NCBI GenBank assembly: GCA_038373865.1
Contig: JAXGGA010003880.1
Location: 1 to 64,000, forward strand
Direction: 5' to 3'
Origin: Uloborus plumipes
Taxonomy: Eukaryota; Arthropoda; Arachnida; Araneae; Uloboridae
Length of the DNA stretch: 64,000 nucleotides
Positions 34,226 to 46,184 of this stretch are shown one piece after another (position 1 is the first letter of the stretch; each line of letters starts with the position of its first letter). The notes under the pieces were generated by a model. The model was not told where the DNA came from and did not search any database. It saw only the letters and a program-made list of their open reading frames with translations. The translations under genes and the position numbers were made by a program.

Positions 34226-34790
34226 GATCAGCCTCATACGAGTAAGAAAAGGTTCAAACAAACATATAAAGTAGAAAAACATTTGTTGTAATATCTTTCG
34301 AATAGAGCCATTTTCAATGATTGTCCCTTGGAAAAATAATTTACTTTTCAACCGATATCAAAAAAGTAAACTAATTGCAATTAAAAAAGAACTAAATCAG
34401 AATAAATCATTTTATCAAAAATGAAATCGTTTGCAAAGATTCATCTGTTTTAAAAAATAAAGCAATCTGAACTAAAGAATCACTTCACTTCGATTCAATC
34501 AATTAATTTCCAACTTTCTACAATTCGAATGCTCTCCAGAACCGTTCTGAGAATTCCAACGAGGTATTCGCACGAAATGGGAAAATTCCAAGTGGATGAC
34601 GATGAGCCTGTTATATCTCGTCAATACCAGAACTTTAATTGTTAAAATTTCACTAGCTTCGTACAATCGTAGCGGGCTTTGTGAGACATCGTTGAAAATA
34701 ATGACTTAGATACTTTTAATTCGGCCGTAAAACATCACTATGAAAAGGAAGATCAGCATCATATGTGAGAGAAATGATTCAAGATAAACT
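34226..34790 (+). repeat. About 430-bp tandem unit: end of copy A and copy B
   Basis: Copy B runs from about 34410 (TCAAAAATGAAATCG) through GAATGCTCTCCAGAACCG (34529) to GAGACATCGTTGAAAATAAT (34682) and GATCAGCATCATATG (34751). It lacks the insertions present in copy A, so it acts as an internal empty-site reference. A Helitron-like insertion follows at about 34800. Confidence 0.75.
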
Positions 34791-34799
34791 TAGTTAAAA

Positions 34800-35755
34800 A
34801 ATTTTAGTTTGAATATTGAATATCCTGTCCATAAAGGTGCGAAATTATTAAAATTTTCCGGAGGAAAAAGAATTTTAATTTTAATCATTGACAAAAATAT
34901 TAAATTAAATTAAATTTTAAAAAATCTGGTGTGGACCTCACACTGCTTTTTGTTAAGTTTCCATTTTATAATAGATGCTTTAAGTGTTAAAATAGTGGCA
35001 TAGAGTGAGCAAGATCATAATTCAAATATTTACACCCCTAGTTTGCTACGAATCAATAAAAAAAATGTTTTGCAATGATTCCCTTCCGAACCCAATTTCC
35101 AAAAAAAAAAAAATCATTTTTTTCACCAAATTTGTCGCTTTGTTAGCGGCAAACACTTGGCGACCAAAAGCTCGGCGATATATCGCCAAGTGGTCTCGCC
35201 AAATCATGTCACTTTAGTCTGCGTTGAAATAAATACTGATTTATTCCATAAAATGGTAAAACCAGGCCCGTTTTTTTGTTTGGTCAGAAGGGGGGGGGGT
35301 GAGGTCAATCCCACTCCCCGGGTTTGAGAAATAAATGTATTTTCACAAAAGTGGGCGTGGCTTTTGTTGTTTTCCGATTAAATTGCATCGTGTTTGTACC
35401 CTTTGACCCCCCCCCCCTGGAAAAACTTGAAATGACGGGCCTGGGTAAAACACCCCTTTGGGAAAATTCGAATGCAACCATAAGGGGAGGTGCAGAACCA
35501 GACCCCTCAGAGCCTTCATACCAAACTAGAAGCTTCTACGGCAAACCATTTTTAAGTTATGCGACATACATACGTTCATACATACGCACATACGTACATA
35601 GAGACGTCACGAGAAAACTCATCGTAATTAACTCGGGGATGGTCGAAAAGGAGTTTTTGGATGTTTATGTTTTAGTAGGTTCATATGCACGTGCTGACAG
35701 GTCGGAAATACTACTCAACATTCATTCCGGAGTGAGCAAAATCGAAATTTAGACT
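34800..35755 (-). mobile_element. Helitron-like fragment, related to 40700-41150, with a nested hAT MITE
   Basis: About 34915-35500 aligns with 40700-41150 of the better-preserved Helitron. Shared blocks include GTGCTAAAATAGT, ACACCCCTAGTTTGC, AACACTTGGCGACCAAAAGC, ATATCGCCAAGTGG and ACATTCGAATGCAACC. The distal part has (CATA)n-like sequence. Ends are not clear. It lies between copies B and C of the tandem repeat. Confidence 0.6.
35263..35443. mobile_element. Short hAT-type MITE (181 bp), nested in the Helitron fragment
   Basis: The termini are CAGGCCCGTTTTT and the inverse ATGACGGGCCTG. A perfect 8-bp duplication, GGTAAAAC, lies at 35255-35262 and 35444-35451. The related Helitron at 41094-41106 has one GGTAAATC at the same place. 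The interior is poly-G/poly-C rich. Confidence 0.85.
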
Positions 35756-35789
35756 GAAATTTGAGTGAAATTTTATTCCCGTCACAGTA

Positions 35790-36180
35790 TAAATAATTTA
35801 ATCACTATATCAAAAATGAATTCATTTGCAAAAGTTCTGTGTCATAAAAAAAGAGAGCTCTGTATTCACTTCACTTCGACTCAATCTATTGATTTCCAAA
35901 TTTTACAGTTCGAATGATCTCAAAAACAATTCCAAGAATTCCAACAGGACATTCGCACAAAATGGTAAAATTCCGAACAGATGACGATAAATCCAAAGTG
36001 CATTCCATCGTTCTCATCTATACGAAACTTGTATCGTTAAAGATTCTAATATTTTCAGACAATATTAGCACAAATCAAAATACGTATCGTAGCGGGATTC
36101 AAAGAAAATCAGTGAGATATCGTTAGAAAATAATGACGTTGATATTTTAATTTTTGATTAGAAGCAAAAGTGAAAAATGA
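35790..36180 (+). repeat. About 430-bp tandem unit, copy C
   Basis: Diverged third copy: TCAAAAATGAATTCATTTGC (35811), GATTTCCAAATTTTACAG, TTCGAATGATCTC (35907), CATTCGCACAAAATGGTAAA and GAGATATCGTTAGAAAATAA. It has an extra segment at about 36045-36085 and no TE insertion. Confidence 0.65.
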
Positions 36181-37254
36181 ATATGAAAAGGAATAAAATC
36201 ACCATTTTATGAGTTACAATTGGATTACGAACAACGCGGAAAAATAAATTCTTCTACGATTGAGCGTTTGTTATCGATTCTGCAAATAATTTTCAATTGA
36301 AGTTATTTTAAATTTAATACAGTCATTCAGAGCAATTTTGACCTATAATTTCTATAATTTTAGCTGTCCCACTCATATTTGCCCGTGTTACTAGTCGCTT
36401 TCGCTTTTAGTCTGGGAGCAACTGGTTTTCCGTGCGCTTTTTGTGATACAATTATGACAGTTGGTTTTTCTGAAAGGTATTGGCACCAGGAATACGAATT
36501 CGGATGTTGCCACCCCCAAAAATAGTGCAGGGGGGCGTAAGGGGGGGCCAAAGTTTCTTCACTAAAATAATTATATCTTCATTATTTCATGGCTTACAAC
36601 CAGTTTTTAAAGCGTAAAATGCTTAAATCCACTCAACAATAACATTATAAAGCCTAAAAAGCTGAATTCAAATTGCTGACACGTGTTTCGGAGCTATTAA
36701 GAGCTGTTTTTTCAGTGTAGAAGATGAGAGCTTATGAATGAAAATTCATCCGGCTGAAGGTGTTTTTTTTCATTGAATAGAGGTTATCAAGCCCATCATT
36801 AGGACAACCAAGGGGGGGGGTGCCGCCTCTCCCCCCCCGCCCCTTTTAGAACAAAATGCAAATGCACATTTGTGTACGCCTTTATCCTTCAACACATAGT
36901 ATACATTGAATTTGCACTTTTGCCCGGGACTGTAATCGCCCCCTCGGAGGGGAAGGGGGGGTTGAAAAATTAATGTTTTTATTTATTTTATTTTTATTTA
37001 TTTATTTATTTATTTTTTTGATCAGGGAAAGGGGTTCAATTGCCCCCAATTGCAATTTTTTTCGTCATCTTTCGCCCACCACAATTTTTTGTAGTTTAAA
37101 GCACTGCTAAAGGAAGTTTTTGCAGCCACAAATGTGCTTTAAACAATATAAGCCAGTGATACTCATTGTGAGTGGTCTGAAACTTGCCTGAATTTTTAAG
37201 TTAAAAAAATGAGAGAAAGATTTTTAAATATTTGTATTCACTCAAATAATAATA

Positions 37255-37597
37255 TCTGTGGCTTGGTTCTAAAAGGGCCAATGTCAATTTTTTCACCTTC
37301 TGTGTTATTTACATCAAAAGTTTCCAATTTAGTAAAACTCTAATTCTACGAAGGCCAATGTCTAATATCAAACTAAAATTGGTTGTATTTCTATTATAAT
37401 GTCAGCCAATGTCATATACACAATGTCATAACAGGTTAAAAAATTTCATATGATAAAATGTTTCTTTACACTAACAATAAACAAATACCAAAAAATAATA
37501 ATGGCAATCTTAATGTAAGAAAGTTATAGCATTCTAAAAAACCTTTTTCTCGAAACTAACATTTTTGACTTAGGCCCTTTTAGAACCAAGCCACAGA
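37255..37597. mobile_element. TA-flanked MITE (343 bp) inserted in the left long arm
   Basis: The TIR starts TCTGTGGCTTGGTTCTAAAA (about 25 bp), with its exact inverse ending at 37597. TA lies at 37253-37254 and 37598-37599. The right arm has the uninterrupted AATAATATAATGACAAC, so this insertion is younger than the inverted repeat. A 4-bp ATAT duplication is an equally good reading. Confidence 0.88.
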
Positions 37598-38029
37598 TAT
37601 AATGACAACATTAATGAACTCAAATTTCCCATGGACTGCTTAACATTGTGTTTGTTTCTGTTGCTGAGTGTAAAAAGTAATTTTAAACAAACTAAACATT
37701 TATTGCAACTAAAATGTTTTATTTCATTATATATTTTCAGCTGCATTTATGTGCAAACAAAATAGTTAAATAAAAACATGAAAGTAGAACTATAATTACA
37801 AATAACAGCACACACGCTACTCCTTTGACAGTAGCATTTGAAAGAAAATGAAATATATATATTTAAATCAACCCGTGAATTAATTTTTCATATTCTTGAT
37901 CGTTTCAAAAAGACATTGCTAGGAAGAATTTTAAAACAATAAGTCAAATAATAATAATATATAATGCAAATTAAAAATCAGTTTCATTATCAGATTCATC
38001 TGAGCTGCTCTCCTCATACCTGTTAAAAC

Positions 38030-38651
38030 AGTGATTTTCATCATCTAGGTACATCCAAACATTCACACATGTCTGCATTTGACAAGCAGTGTAGAACATT
38101 CACTTTTTTTGCATGAGCATTTTACCAGTTCTAGAATCGCCTGTGGAGCAGGTTCTATTTTGGTCATCTAGGAAACAAATCTGCTGTCTTGCATTTCCCA
38201 ACCATAACCATCAGCATCTGGCTGTGGAATATTCGGACATGCAATGACATCATTTTGCCATATCATGGCCTGATAATGTGCTCTCATGATGGCATAGTGA
38301 AGAGCTGATTGTGTTGGTGGCATCTTCTCTGATTCGGCAATTTTTGTTTTGAAATAACATGAACCGAACAGAGCCAACATCTGATGTAGAACAGTTTGGC
38401 AGGTAAATTTTGCAAACAAACTGTTCTAATGCACCAAAAATATCTTCAGATGGTGTAGAATTAATTCCTAAATTTGCAAAAGCTTGCAAAATATTTTTAT
38501 CAGACTGCTGCAAGGCTTTACCTTTTCCAGCAAACGTTCCTGTAGTGTCGCATCCAGTAAATGCATGAAAGCTAGGCAAGGCTTTTACCCTTTCTTCTCC
38601 TAAAGCATTTATATATTGGTTTGAGAGCAATCTGTCTTTTTCTTTTACCAT
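38030..38651 (-). pseudogene. Degenerate C-terminal part of a repeat-associated conserved protein (HAFTGCDTT family)
   Basis: The frame from 38651 reads MVKEKDRLLSNQYINALGEE, then LPSFHAFTGCDTTGTFAGKG, then a helical stretch to FVCKIY. Near 38400 the frame shifts. The second frame gives MPPTQSALHYAIMRAHYQAM, IW, and CPNIPQPDADGYGWEMQ, stops at TAG 38168-38170 in FVS*MTKIEP, and continues as EPAPQAILELVKCSCKKSEC before another break. The order (H-x-x-T-G-C-D-T-T box, PPT..AL..H..RA.YQA.IW box, GW, then Cys-rich CxCKKxxC tail) is one I know from multicopy uncharacterised metazoan proteins. I cannot name the family or its activity. The N-terminal part is absent and there are at least two frame breaks and one stop, so it is a pseudogene. 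Confidence 0.65.
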
Positions 38652-39825
38652 CTATGGATTCCATCTATTACATTTTCTTTCAAATGCTACTGTCAAAGGA
38701 GTAGCGTGTGTGCTGTTATTTGTAATTATAGTTCTACTTTCATGTTTTTATTTAACTATTTTGTTTGCACATAAAAGCTGAAAATGTATAGTGATGTATA
38801 ATGAAATAAAACATTTTAGTTTCAATAAATGTTTAGTTTGTTTAAAATTACTTTGTACACTCAGCAACAGAAACAAACACAATGTTAAGCAGTCCATGGG
38901 AAATTTGGGTTCATTAATGTTGTCATTATATTATTATTTGAGTGAATACAAATAATTAAAAATCTTTCTCTTATTTTTTTAACTTAAAAATTCAGGCATG
39001 TTTCAGACCACTCACAATGAGTATCACTGGCTTATATTGTTTAAAGCACATTTGTGGCTGCAAAAACTTCCTTTAGCAGTGCTTTAAGCTACAAAAAATT
39101 GTGGTGGGCGAAAAGTGACGAAAAAAATTGCTCTTTAAGAGGAACAAGTTATCAGATTAGTGGGGGTAATTGAACACCTTTCCCTGATCAAAAAAAAAAA
39201 ATAATAATAATAATAATAATAATAATTGAAAAAAATAAAGATAAACATTAATTTTGCAATCCCCCTCCCCGGGGGGGGGGGCGATTACAGTCCCGGGCAA
39301 AAGTGCCAATTAAATGTGTACTATGTGTTGAAGGATAAAGGCGTACACAAATGTGCAATTGCATTTTGTTCTAAAAGGGGCGGGGGGGGGAGAGGCGGCA
39401 CGCCCCCCCCCCCTTGGTTGTCCTAATGATGGGCTTGATAACCTCTATTCAATGAAAAAAAACACCTTCAGCCGGATGAATTTTCATTCATAAGCTCTCA
39501 TTTTATACACTGAAAAAGGAGCTCTTAATAGCTCCGAAACACGTGTCAGCAATTTGAATTCAGCTTTTTATACGTTATAATGTTATTCTTGAGTGAATTT
39601 AAGCATTTTACGCTTTGAAATCTGGTTGTAAGCCATGAAATTATGAAGATATAGTTATTTTAGTGAAGAAACTTTGCCCCCCCCTACGCCCCCCTGCACT
39701 ATTTTTGGGGGTGGCAACATCCGAATTCGTATTCCTGGTGCCAATACCTTTCAGAAAAACCAACTGTCATAATTGTATCACAAAAAGCGCACGGAAATTA
39801 AAATTTGACCAGTTGCTCCTCCACT

Positions 39826-40573
39826 ATTTGGCTAATTTTAACTTTGGAAAGTTTTGCCTGTTTGAAAAATTCCTCAAATCACCGCAAGATGTTTCAAGCC
39901 CTAGAATTGCGAATTATCTTGATAATTCATGTTAATCTTTCTTTGCAATTATTTCATTTAATTACCGTCAACTCTTTTTAGTTTTTTTTTTTTCCTTGGG
40001 AGGGTGAGGGAGGATTGAAATGTTAAAAAAAAACAGAATCGCTTTGATGGAATATGAGTTCATGTTATTGACCTCGCCGTTGTTGATGGAGAATGTTATT
40101 TTTTATTACGTGTAATTATGTAATTAAATATCATCTTACTCATACAACTCCCCCCCCCCCCACAATTTTTCACAACTCTCTAGTACTTTTTATTTTTATT
40201 TAACCCCTCTTTTTAATTTAATTTATTTTTTTAAATATTGTTTATTTATTTTTTTGATTATAACTATTATTTATTAATTTTTTTAAAGTTCGAATAATGC
40301 GCAGAATAGAATCTCTTTTTTCTCCTTCCAAACATTCCAGGCACAGACACACGCACAAAAAAATAAAAATAAACAAATAAATAAATAAGAATAAAAAATA
40401 AAAAGAATAATTTAAATTAAAAAATAAATTAATGAATAATTTAAATTAAAAAAAATAAATTAATAAATATTTTAAATTAAAAAAAATAAATTTATAAATA
40501 ATTTAAAAAAATAATTAAATTAGTTTTAAAAAATCCCCCCCCTGCAAAAACATGCCTTGATTTTATTTATTAA
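39826..40573. other. Spacer containing a partial relative of the 33650 hAT MITE
   Basis: From about 40140 to 40545 the sequence follows the interior of 33650-34225, through TGCGCAGAATAGAATCTCTT, AACATTCCAGGCACAGACAC and AAATAATTTAAAT runs, ending AGTTTTAAAAAATCC. The TIRs are not recognisable here. Confidence 0.55.
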
Positions 40574-42375
40574 CTAGCGGTACCCGCACGGCTTTGCCCG
40601 TGGTATAAAATTAAAAGTTCATTTGTAAAAAAATTGATATAGCAGAAAAAAATACTCTATTTTAGTTATAATTCAACTATAATTCCTTCAAAGTATGATA
40701 TAAAAATTTGGTATGGACCCTACACTACTTCCTTTTACGTGTAAATTTCTTAGTAGATTAAGTGCTAAAATAGTGCTTGAAGTGAGTAAGATAACAATTC
40801 AAACATTTGCATCCCTAGTTTGCCACGAAACAATGCAAAAAAATGTTTTACAATGATTAGTCTCCTAAATATCGCCGATTTTAACATCATTCAGTAGATT
40901 TTTCGCAAAATATCGCCAATAGCGCCAAATTGAACCCAAAAAAATTTTTTTTTCTCTAAATTTATTGCCAACTTGGCGATATGTCGCCAAGTTGGCGTCA
41001 AACACTTGGTGACCAAAAGCTTGGCGAGATATCGCCAAGTGGTCGCGCCAATTCATATCACTTTGGTCTGCATTGAAAGCCCTGATTACCCCATTAAAGG
41101 GGTAAATCACCCCCTTGGGGACATTCGAATGCAACCCCAAAGATAGGTGCACAAAAATAAGCCAAAAGAAAAAATAAGAAAAATTTTGTTGCTCACAGAA
41201 ACCAACAGAAATCTTACCAAAGTTTAAAAGAAGAAGAAAGTTTTCTTTCCTAACTTCAAAAACAAAATAATACATTTTCCGAAATGACATACTTTAGAAA
41301 GAACGTTGCAATATCGCAATAAGATAGAAGTAAATATACTGAAATAGAATTGAATGCCAAATTGTAAAAAAGTCGCCAAAAAAATAATTTTTAATATTGT
41401 CTTTCATTATTTATTAAATGCAATTATTGCTGCAAATTACAGTCCAACAATAAATAATCACATTGCAAAAGTATATTTGGAGCAATTTTTTCTTTTAAAC
41501 TCAACTGATCCTAAAAATTTTAAGTATTAGTCATAGAAATTTCGTGCATTATTCTTCACAATGATAATAAAAACAATAAACATCGACAAAGATCAACCAG
41601 CAAACGATAAATTAAAAGCTAAATTCGTTCACTCAAGCCATTTGCTGCAATTTATATTGAAATAAATTAATAATGAAGTAAAATATGTTTTGCAGACGAT
41701 AAATTTAGAATGGTATCCTGTATTTTAAGGAAAGGACTCGATTTCTCATTTGATTGACAGGTGCCATCTTATCACGGTTTTTAATATTTCATTTGACTAA
41801 TTTTAATAAGGCTTGGAGTTTGGATTGTTACAAAAACAAATACATTTTTAAAATTATTAAGGGAAAAAGAACGAAATAAAAACGTAACCATGGTAACAAC
41901 ATGAAAAGTTGATTTCCGTTGATAAAATAATTCATTTCATCTCTATTTTCAAACAAATTTTATTCGCGAGCAAAGCCATTTTAGAATCGTTTGGCTTGCT
42001 TTACTGAAGGTAAGCCTTGAATTTCGGGATTCTAAAAACAATTGTTACAGCTCTCCTGATGATCGTAGAAACTTCGAAAAAACGTCATTTTGTGCAGAAA
42101 ATTTCAAGCTTTCGAATGACATAAGACTTGAAAATGTGTATGGAATATTTCTTCCCTATTTTATCGAATTTCCTCTAAGAATTCGAATAGAAAAAGAACA
42201 AAATGGAATGTTCGAAAAATCGCTTCGAGGTGCAAAACTACATGCTACAAACTAATTTTGTGCCAAGTGGCATGAAAATCGACCGATCGGTTTTGGCGCT
42301 ACGCGCGTGACAGACAGACAGACAGACAGAAAGAAGGACAGACAGAACCACCTTCAGCTTTATTATTAGTAGAGA
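40574..42375 (-). mobile_element. Non-autonomous Helitron (about 1.8 kb)
   Basis: Read on the minus strand, it starts TCTCTACTAATAATAAAGCT at 42375, followed by CTGAAGGTGG and (CTGT)n. It ends with a short hairpin (CACGG/CCGTG) and GCGGGTACCGCTAG at 40574, with T following the CTAG. These are the hallmarks of arthropod Helitrons. No Rep/helicase is encoded. A 141-codon frame (40865-41290) shows no such motif. A diverged relative lies at 34915-35500. Confidence 0.8.
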
Positions 42376-42437
42376 AGAATTTTTTTTTTTTTTTTTTTTT
42401 GATTTCGATAAATAAATTTAAAAAAAAAAAAATTCTC

Positions 42438-42990
42438 AAACGTTAGAAGCCAAGAGCGACTGAGAGGAACCACGAGACCTTTCACTCACCCCCAAGCAAA
42501 TCCCTATTTGCTCAATCGAAGAAAGCGAATCTGAATTTCAAAATCGCGTACCCGAGTGGCACTCGACAATTTTACTGCGCACGACACGGTGTCAAAGAAC
42601 CTTATTAAAAAACGACGTACACACGTTTCCTTTATTGTATCGCTCCTTCTGCCCCTCATTAGCGTGGACGACGTTCAGCTACGCAAACAAATTCGCCAAA
42701 CAAAAAAGGATCGCTGCTGGAGAGGACACGGAGATGAAAAAGTTTTAAGGACTGCGGAGTCGAGAGGATAGATTGCGATCGGCTGGGCTTCTGTTTGTTC
42801 ACAGACCCGGAACAGATTCGGAAGATTCGAAATCAAAAATGTGCATTCTATTAAGTGTCCTATCAAAAGACAGATGAGTAATTGAATATTTCATTAAGTG
42901 TCTTATCGAAGGAAGGACGAGTAACTGAATGTTTCGTGAAGTATTTAATTAGCAAATAGCTTCTATGAGCACACCTTTTCTTTACCTATC
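42438..42990. other. Locally GC-richer single-copy patch with a 43-bp tandem pair
   Basis: A 71-codon plus-strand frame (42556-42771) lies in a stretch less AT-rich than its surroundings, but no domain is recognised. A 43-bp direct repeat, ATTAAGTGTCYTATCRAARG..., is at 42849-42891 and 42892-42934. Confidence 0.25.
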
Positions 42991-44722
42991 TTTCCAGGAA
43001 GAAAATTTAGAGCGAAAGAAAGACACTAATAAAATATATTTTAAAACCTATTTCTATAAGCTTGATTCGCACTAAAAAGTATGAAATTAATATAAATATA
43101 TAATATATAAATAAAATAATATATAATATATAAATAAAATAATATATGAAATATATTATTTTATTTATATATAAAATAAATATATAATTTCTTGATGACA
43201 ACTGGCAAAAATTTCAGTTGATCTAATTATATCTTTATATGTTGGTTAGTTCTAAAGTAGCAAATAAAATTTAAATTATTCGTTTGAGAAACGAAATAGA
43301 CTTTACATTTAAAGCTATTCACAGTTCGGTGTATGCTTCTTTTTTTTTAGAAAATCTGATTTTTTTGTTCATTTTTCCCCAATTTTTGATGCTGGATAAA
43401 CAATGTTAAATATTCACCAAAACCGATAAAATATTTTATGGACACTTACTCGCTCATTATGTAACATTTCTATTGCATTTCAATAAAATATTTGGAATTT
43501 ATTTTTTACATATTATTAAAAGAAAAAATGCATTTTTTCGCCTATTTTTTTTTGTTCTTTAGGGTCAAAGGGAAAAGCCAGATATTTTTTAATATTCAAG
43601 AAATGTTTTGTGAGTTCTAACTAGCTCATGGAGCAACTTTTGCGCGCTATCCAAAAATGGATTTCCAAGAAAAAGTTTTTTCGGCCCACCCTACCTGGCA
43701 CGTTGGCTAACTGAAGAATTGACTCATCCAGTAAAGAGTTGAGAAAGAGTTCCAACCGCTTAATAACAACCGACACTTAAAAAGCACTTGACCTTTGCCT
43801 CCACAATTTCACAATATTTAGGAAGCCATCTTGAAAACTTAATATTAACTCCATAAAAATGAACTAAAAAAAATCCTTTTTTTTTCTCCAATTGAGAAAT
43901 TACGGACATAAATACTACTTCAAACGAAAATAAATGGCTCGGTATCTCACACATCCTCCAATAAAAAACATCCAGAGCTACAGTCACAGTGAAGCGAACT
44001 AGAGGCCTCTACTGTCACCACGAACTTTACGTGACAGTTTTGTTCTTTATTGCAAATCCATTTCCTTCTTTTCGCAATTGCCGTGGGACCTTGGCAAGGT
44101 AAAAATGTATCATCATTTTCTCTGGCCACAACTCGGGATTATATTTTTTACTTTTTTTTTTTTTGCTGTCGTCGTTTAGGACGATAAAGGCCTGTTTCCG
44201 TGACAGACGTAATGACAGGTTTAGGGACAGGGCAGTAATGTCACATTGTGATGGAACTTTTTCCTGGAATATAATGGTGACTTGTTACCTTTGCGGCGAA
44301 CCTAATTGAGGCCCTCTCTTATTCACATTTCCTCAAAAGTTCTTTTTAAAAAATTACATAAATGAACGAGGGAAAACTTCTAAAGCAAAAGACAATCATG
44401 TTATGTAAGAGCTGTGACGTAATATGATAGCACACTAAAAATTGACTGTTGAATCTGATATTCGAATTTTCAGAACCTCGAATTCAATACTAAATAAGGT
44501 TTCGAATAGGTTTTCTCAAGTATTTATTAAGGAGAAATATGCAAAAGAGAGAAAGGTAGTTAAGATTCATATCTTAATTTTAAAAAAATACATTGGAAAT
44601 TAGAGACACTATTTGAGCCTCAAGCTCTTTGACCAACTCAAAAAAATAATAAAATAATAATAAATAAATAAATAAAAAAAGGCCGCATTTTGGGAGTCTT
44701 GTCACTACTCCCAGAATCCTTG
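42991..44722. other. AT-rich spacer, no gene recognised
   Basis: A palindromic AT tract (TATAATATATAAATAAAATA units) lies at about 43085-43195. Other sequence shows only short random frames. Confidence 0.45.
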
Positions 44723-45162
44723 CACTGCAAAAAAAAAAAAAAAAAAACGTTGTTTTTACAGTATAATACTGGCAGCAGAAGTCCCAGTTTAAAACTGTAA
44801 AACGCTAAAACGCACAGTGACAAACTAAAATTTGAAATTTTACAGTTTATTACAGTAAAAAAGCAATTTTACAGTTTATTAACATAATTTACAGTTTATT
44901 ACCACAAAATTTAGCTGTATTATATTGTAAAAACAACACTATAATACTGGCAGCAGAAGTTCCAGAACTGCAAAATGCACGGTAATAAACTGTTAAATTA
45001 GCAATTTAATAGTTCATTACAGAAAACTAGCACTTTTACTGTTTAGTACTGCAAAAGTAACAATTTTATAATTTTTTACAGTAAAATTAGAAATTTTTAA
45101 AGTTTATTACCATAAAATTAGCTGTATTATACTGCAAAAACAACATTCATTTTTACAGGGTG
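44723..45162 (-). mobile_element. CACTG-type MITE, copy 8 (reverse, two cycles)
   Basis: It starts CACTGCAAAAAAA and runs through ATACTGGCAGCAGAAGTCCC to a CATTTTTACAGGGTG end. Two module cycles are separated at about 44935, as in copy 5. Confidence 0.8.
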
Positions 45163-45771
45163 GTTTTTAAGACATATTACCAATACTAGAAGATATTAAG
45201 ATACCATTATGAAATAAGTCTTTTCTTCAACCCTCCCCGCCCCAAGAGAAAATTCTTCTTGAGATGCGTTTGGACCATATCACTTACCGGCCAAAAAAGT
45301 GGCACTTCTAAAAAAATTTAAAAAATAAATAAAGTAATAACTATACATGTTAAAACATAAATCAAATGTTTTTTTACTACAACATTGGCACAAAGCTAGT
45401 TTACATTACTAGTGTTTGAAGGTGAATAAATGATAAAATCTGCAATGGAACATCGTTAAAATTTCAAAATTTAGGAGAAATATTTCCAACTGTAACTGCA
45501 CTTCATCAATTTTTCTACAAATAGCAACCAGTAAAAATAACATTATAAACGTTTTGTGCGAAGCGCCCTCGAGAATAAAATAGTTAAAATTTTAAGATGT
45601 GCTGCAATTGTTGCCAGTGTAAGACCAATGAAGCGAAAAAAAAAAAACCCGCCAGATTTGTACGGTATTTTTTCCTTTAGGAGGTGGAGGGGGGAGTTTT
45701 CTTATTCTTGGAGGATTTTCATGGAATTTCAGGGATGCCATAATTGTTTTTAAAGAGGATGAGTATCCCTG
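45163..45771. other. Spacer between two MITE copies
   Basis: Frames at 45556-45753 and 45592-45774 overlap on opposite strands, and neither has recognisable content. Confidence 0.4.
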
Positions 45772-46184
45772 CACTATAAAAAAAAAAGAAGTTGATTTTA
45801 TAGTATAATACAGTTAATTTTAAAGAATTTTACAGGAATAAAGTGTAAAATTGGTAATTTTACAGTAGTAGACTGTAAAATTGCTAGTTTACATTAATAA
45901 ACTTTAAAATTGCTAGTTTCGCTGTTTATTACTGTGCATTTTACAGTTGTAAAATGGAACCTCTGTTGCCAGTATTATACTGTTGTTTGTACAGTATAAT
46001 ACAGCTAATTTTTTGGTAATATTGCTAATTTTGCAGTGATAAACTGCAAAATTGCTTAGTTTAACAGTGATAAACTGTAAAATAGCTAGTTTTATAGTAT
46101 ATTATTGTGCGTTTGCAGTTTTAAACTGGAACTTCTGCTGCCAGTGGTATACTGTAAAAGCAACAGCTTATTTTTTGCAATGTG
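45772..46184 (+). mobile_element. CACTG-type MITE, copy 9
   Basis: It begins CACTATAAAAAAAAAAGAAG and has two module cycles with AACTGGAACTTCTGCTGCCA-type phrases. It ends TTATTTTTTGCAATGTG. Confidence 0.8.

Larger units (their letters stand above)
36409..39825. mobile_element. Long-TIR element (arms of about 1.1 kb) enclosing a degenerate conserved gene
   Basis: The left arm (36409-37850, including a 343-bp later insertion) and right arm (38671-39825) are inverted copies at high identity. Examples of matching blocks are GCCACCCCCAAAAATAGTGC, CTCCGAAACACGTGTCAGC (inverse) and GCTACTCCTTTGACAGTAGC. The 820-bp centre holds one decayed reading frame on the minus strand. Poly-G/poly-C tracts in the arms differ in length. 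I cannot identify a TSD beyond the ends, so exact boundaries and superfamily are unresolved. Confidence 0.75.

Noticed and set aside
35324..35752. 142-codon plus-strand frame as a gene
   Set aside because: It runs from inside a hAT MITE into a Helitron fragment, so it is a chance fusion of unrelated repeats with no domain.
36409..39825. Assembly artefact (false palindrome) as the explanation of the inverted arms
   Set aside because: The arms differ by substitutions, G-run lengths, an 11-bp indel and a 343-bp MITE with its own TSD, so they have evolved separately.
40865..41290. 141-codon frame as a Helitron Rep/helicase
   Set aside because: No HUH Rep motif or helicase motif, and length far too short. 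Probably chance.
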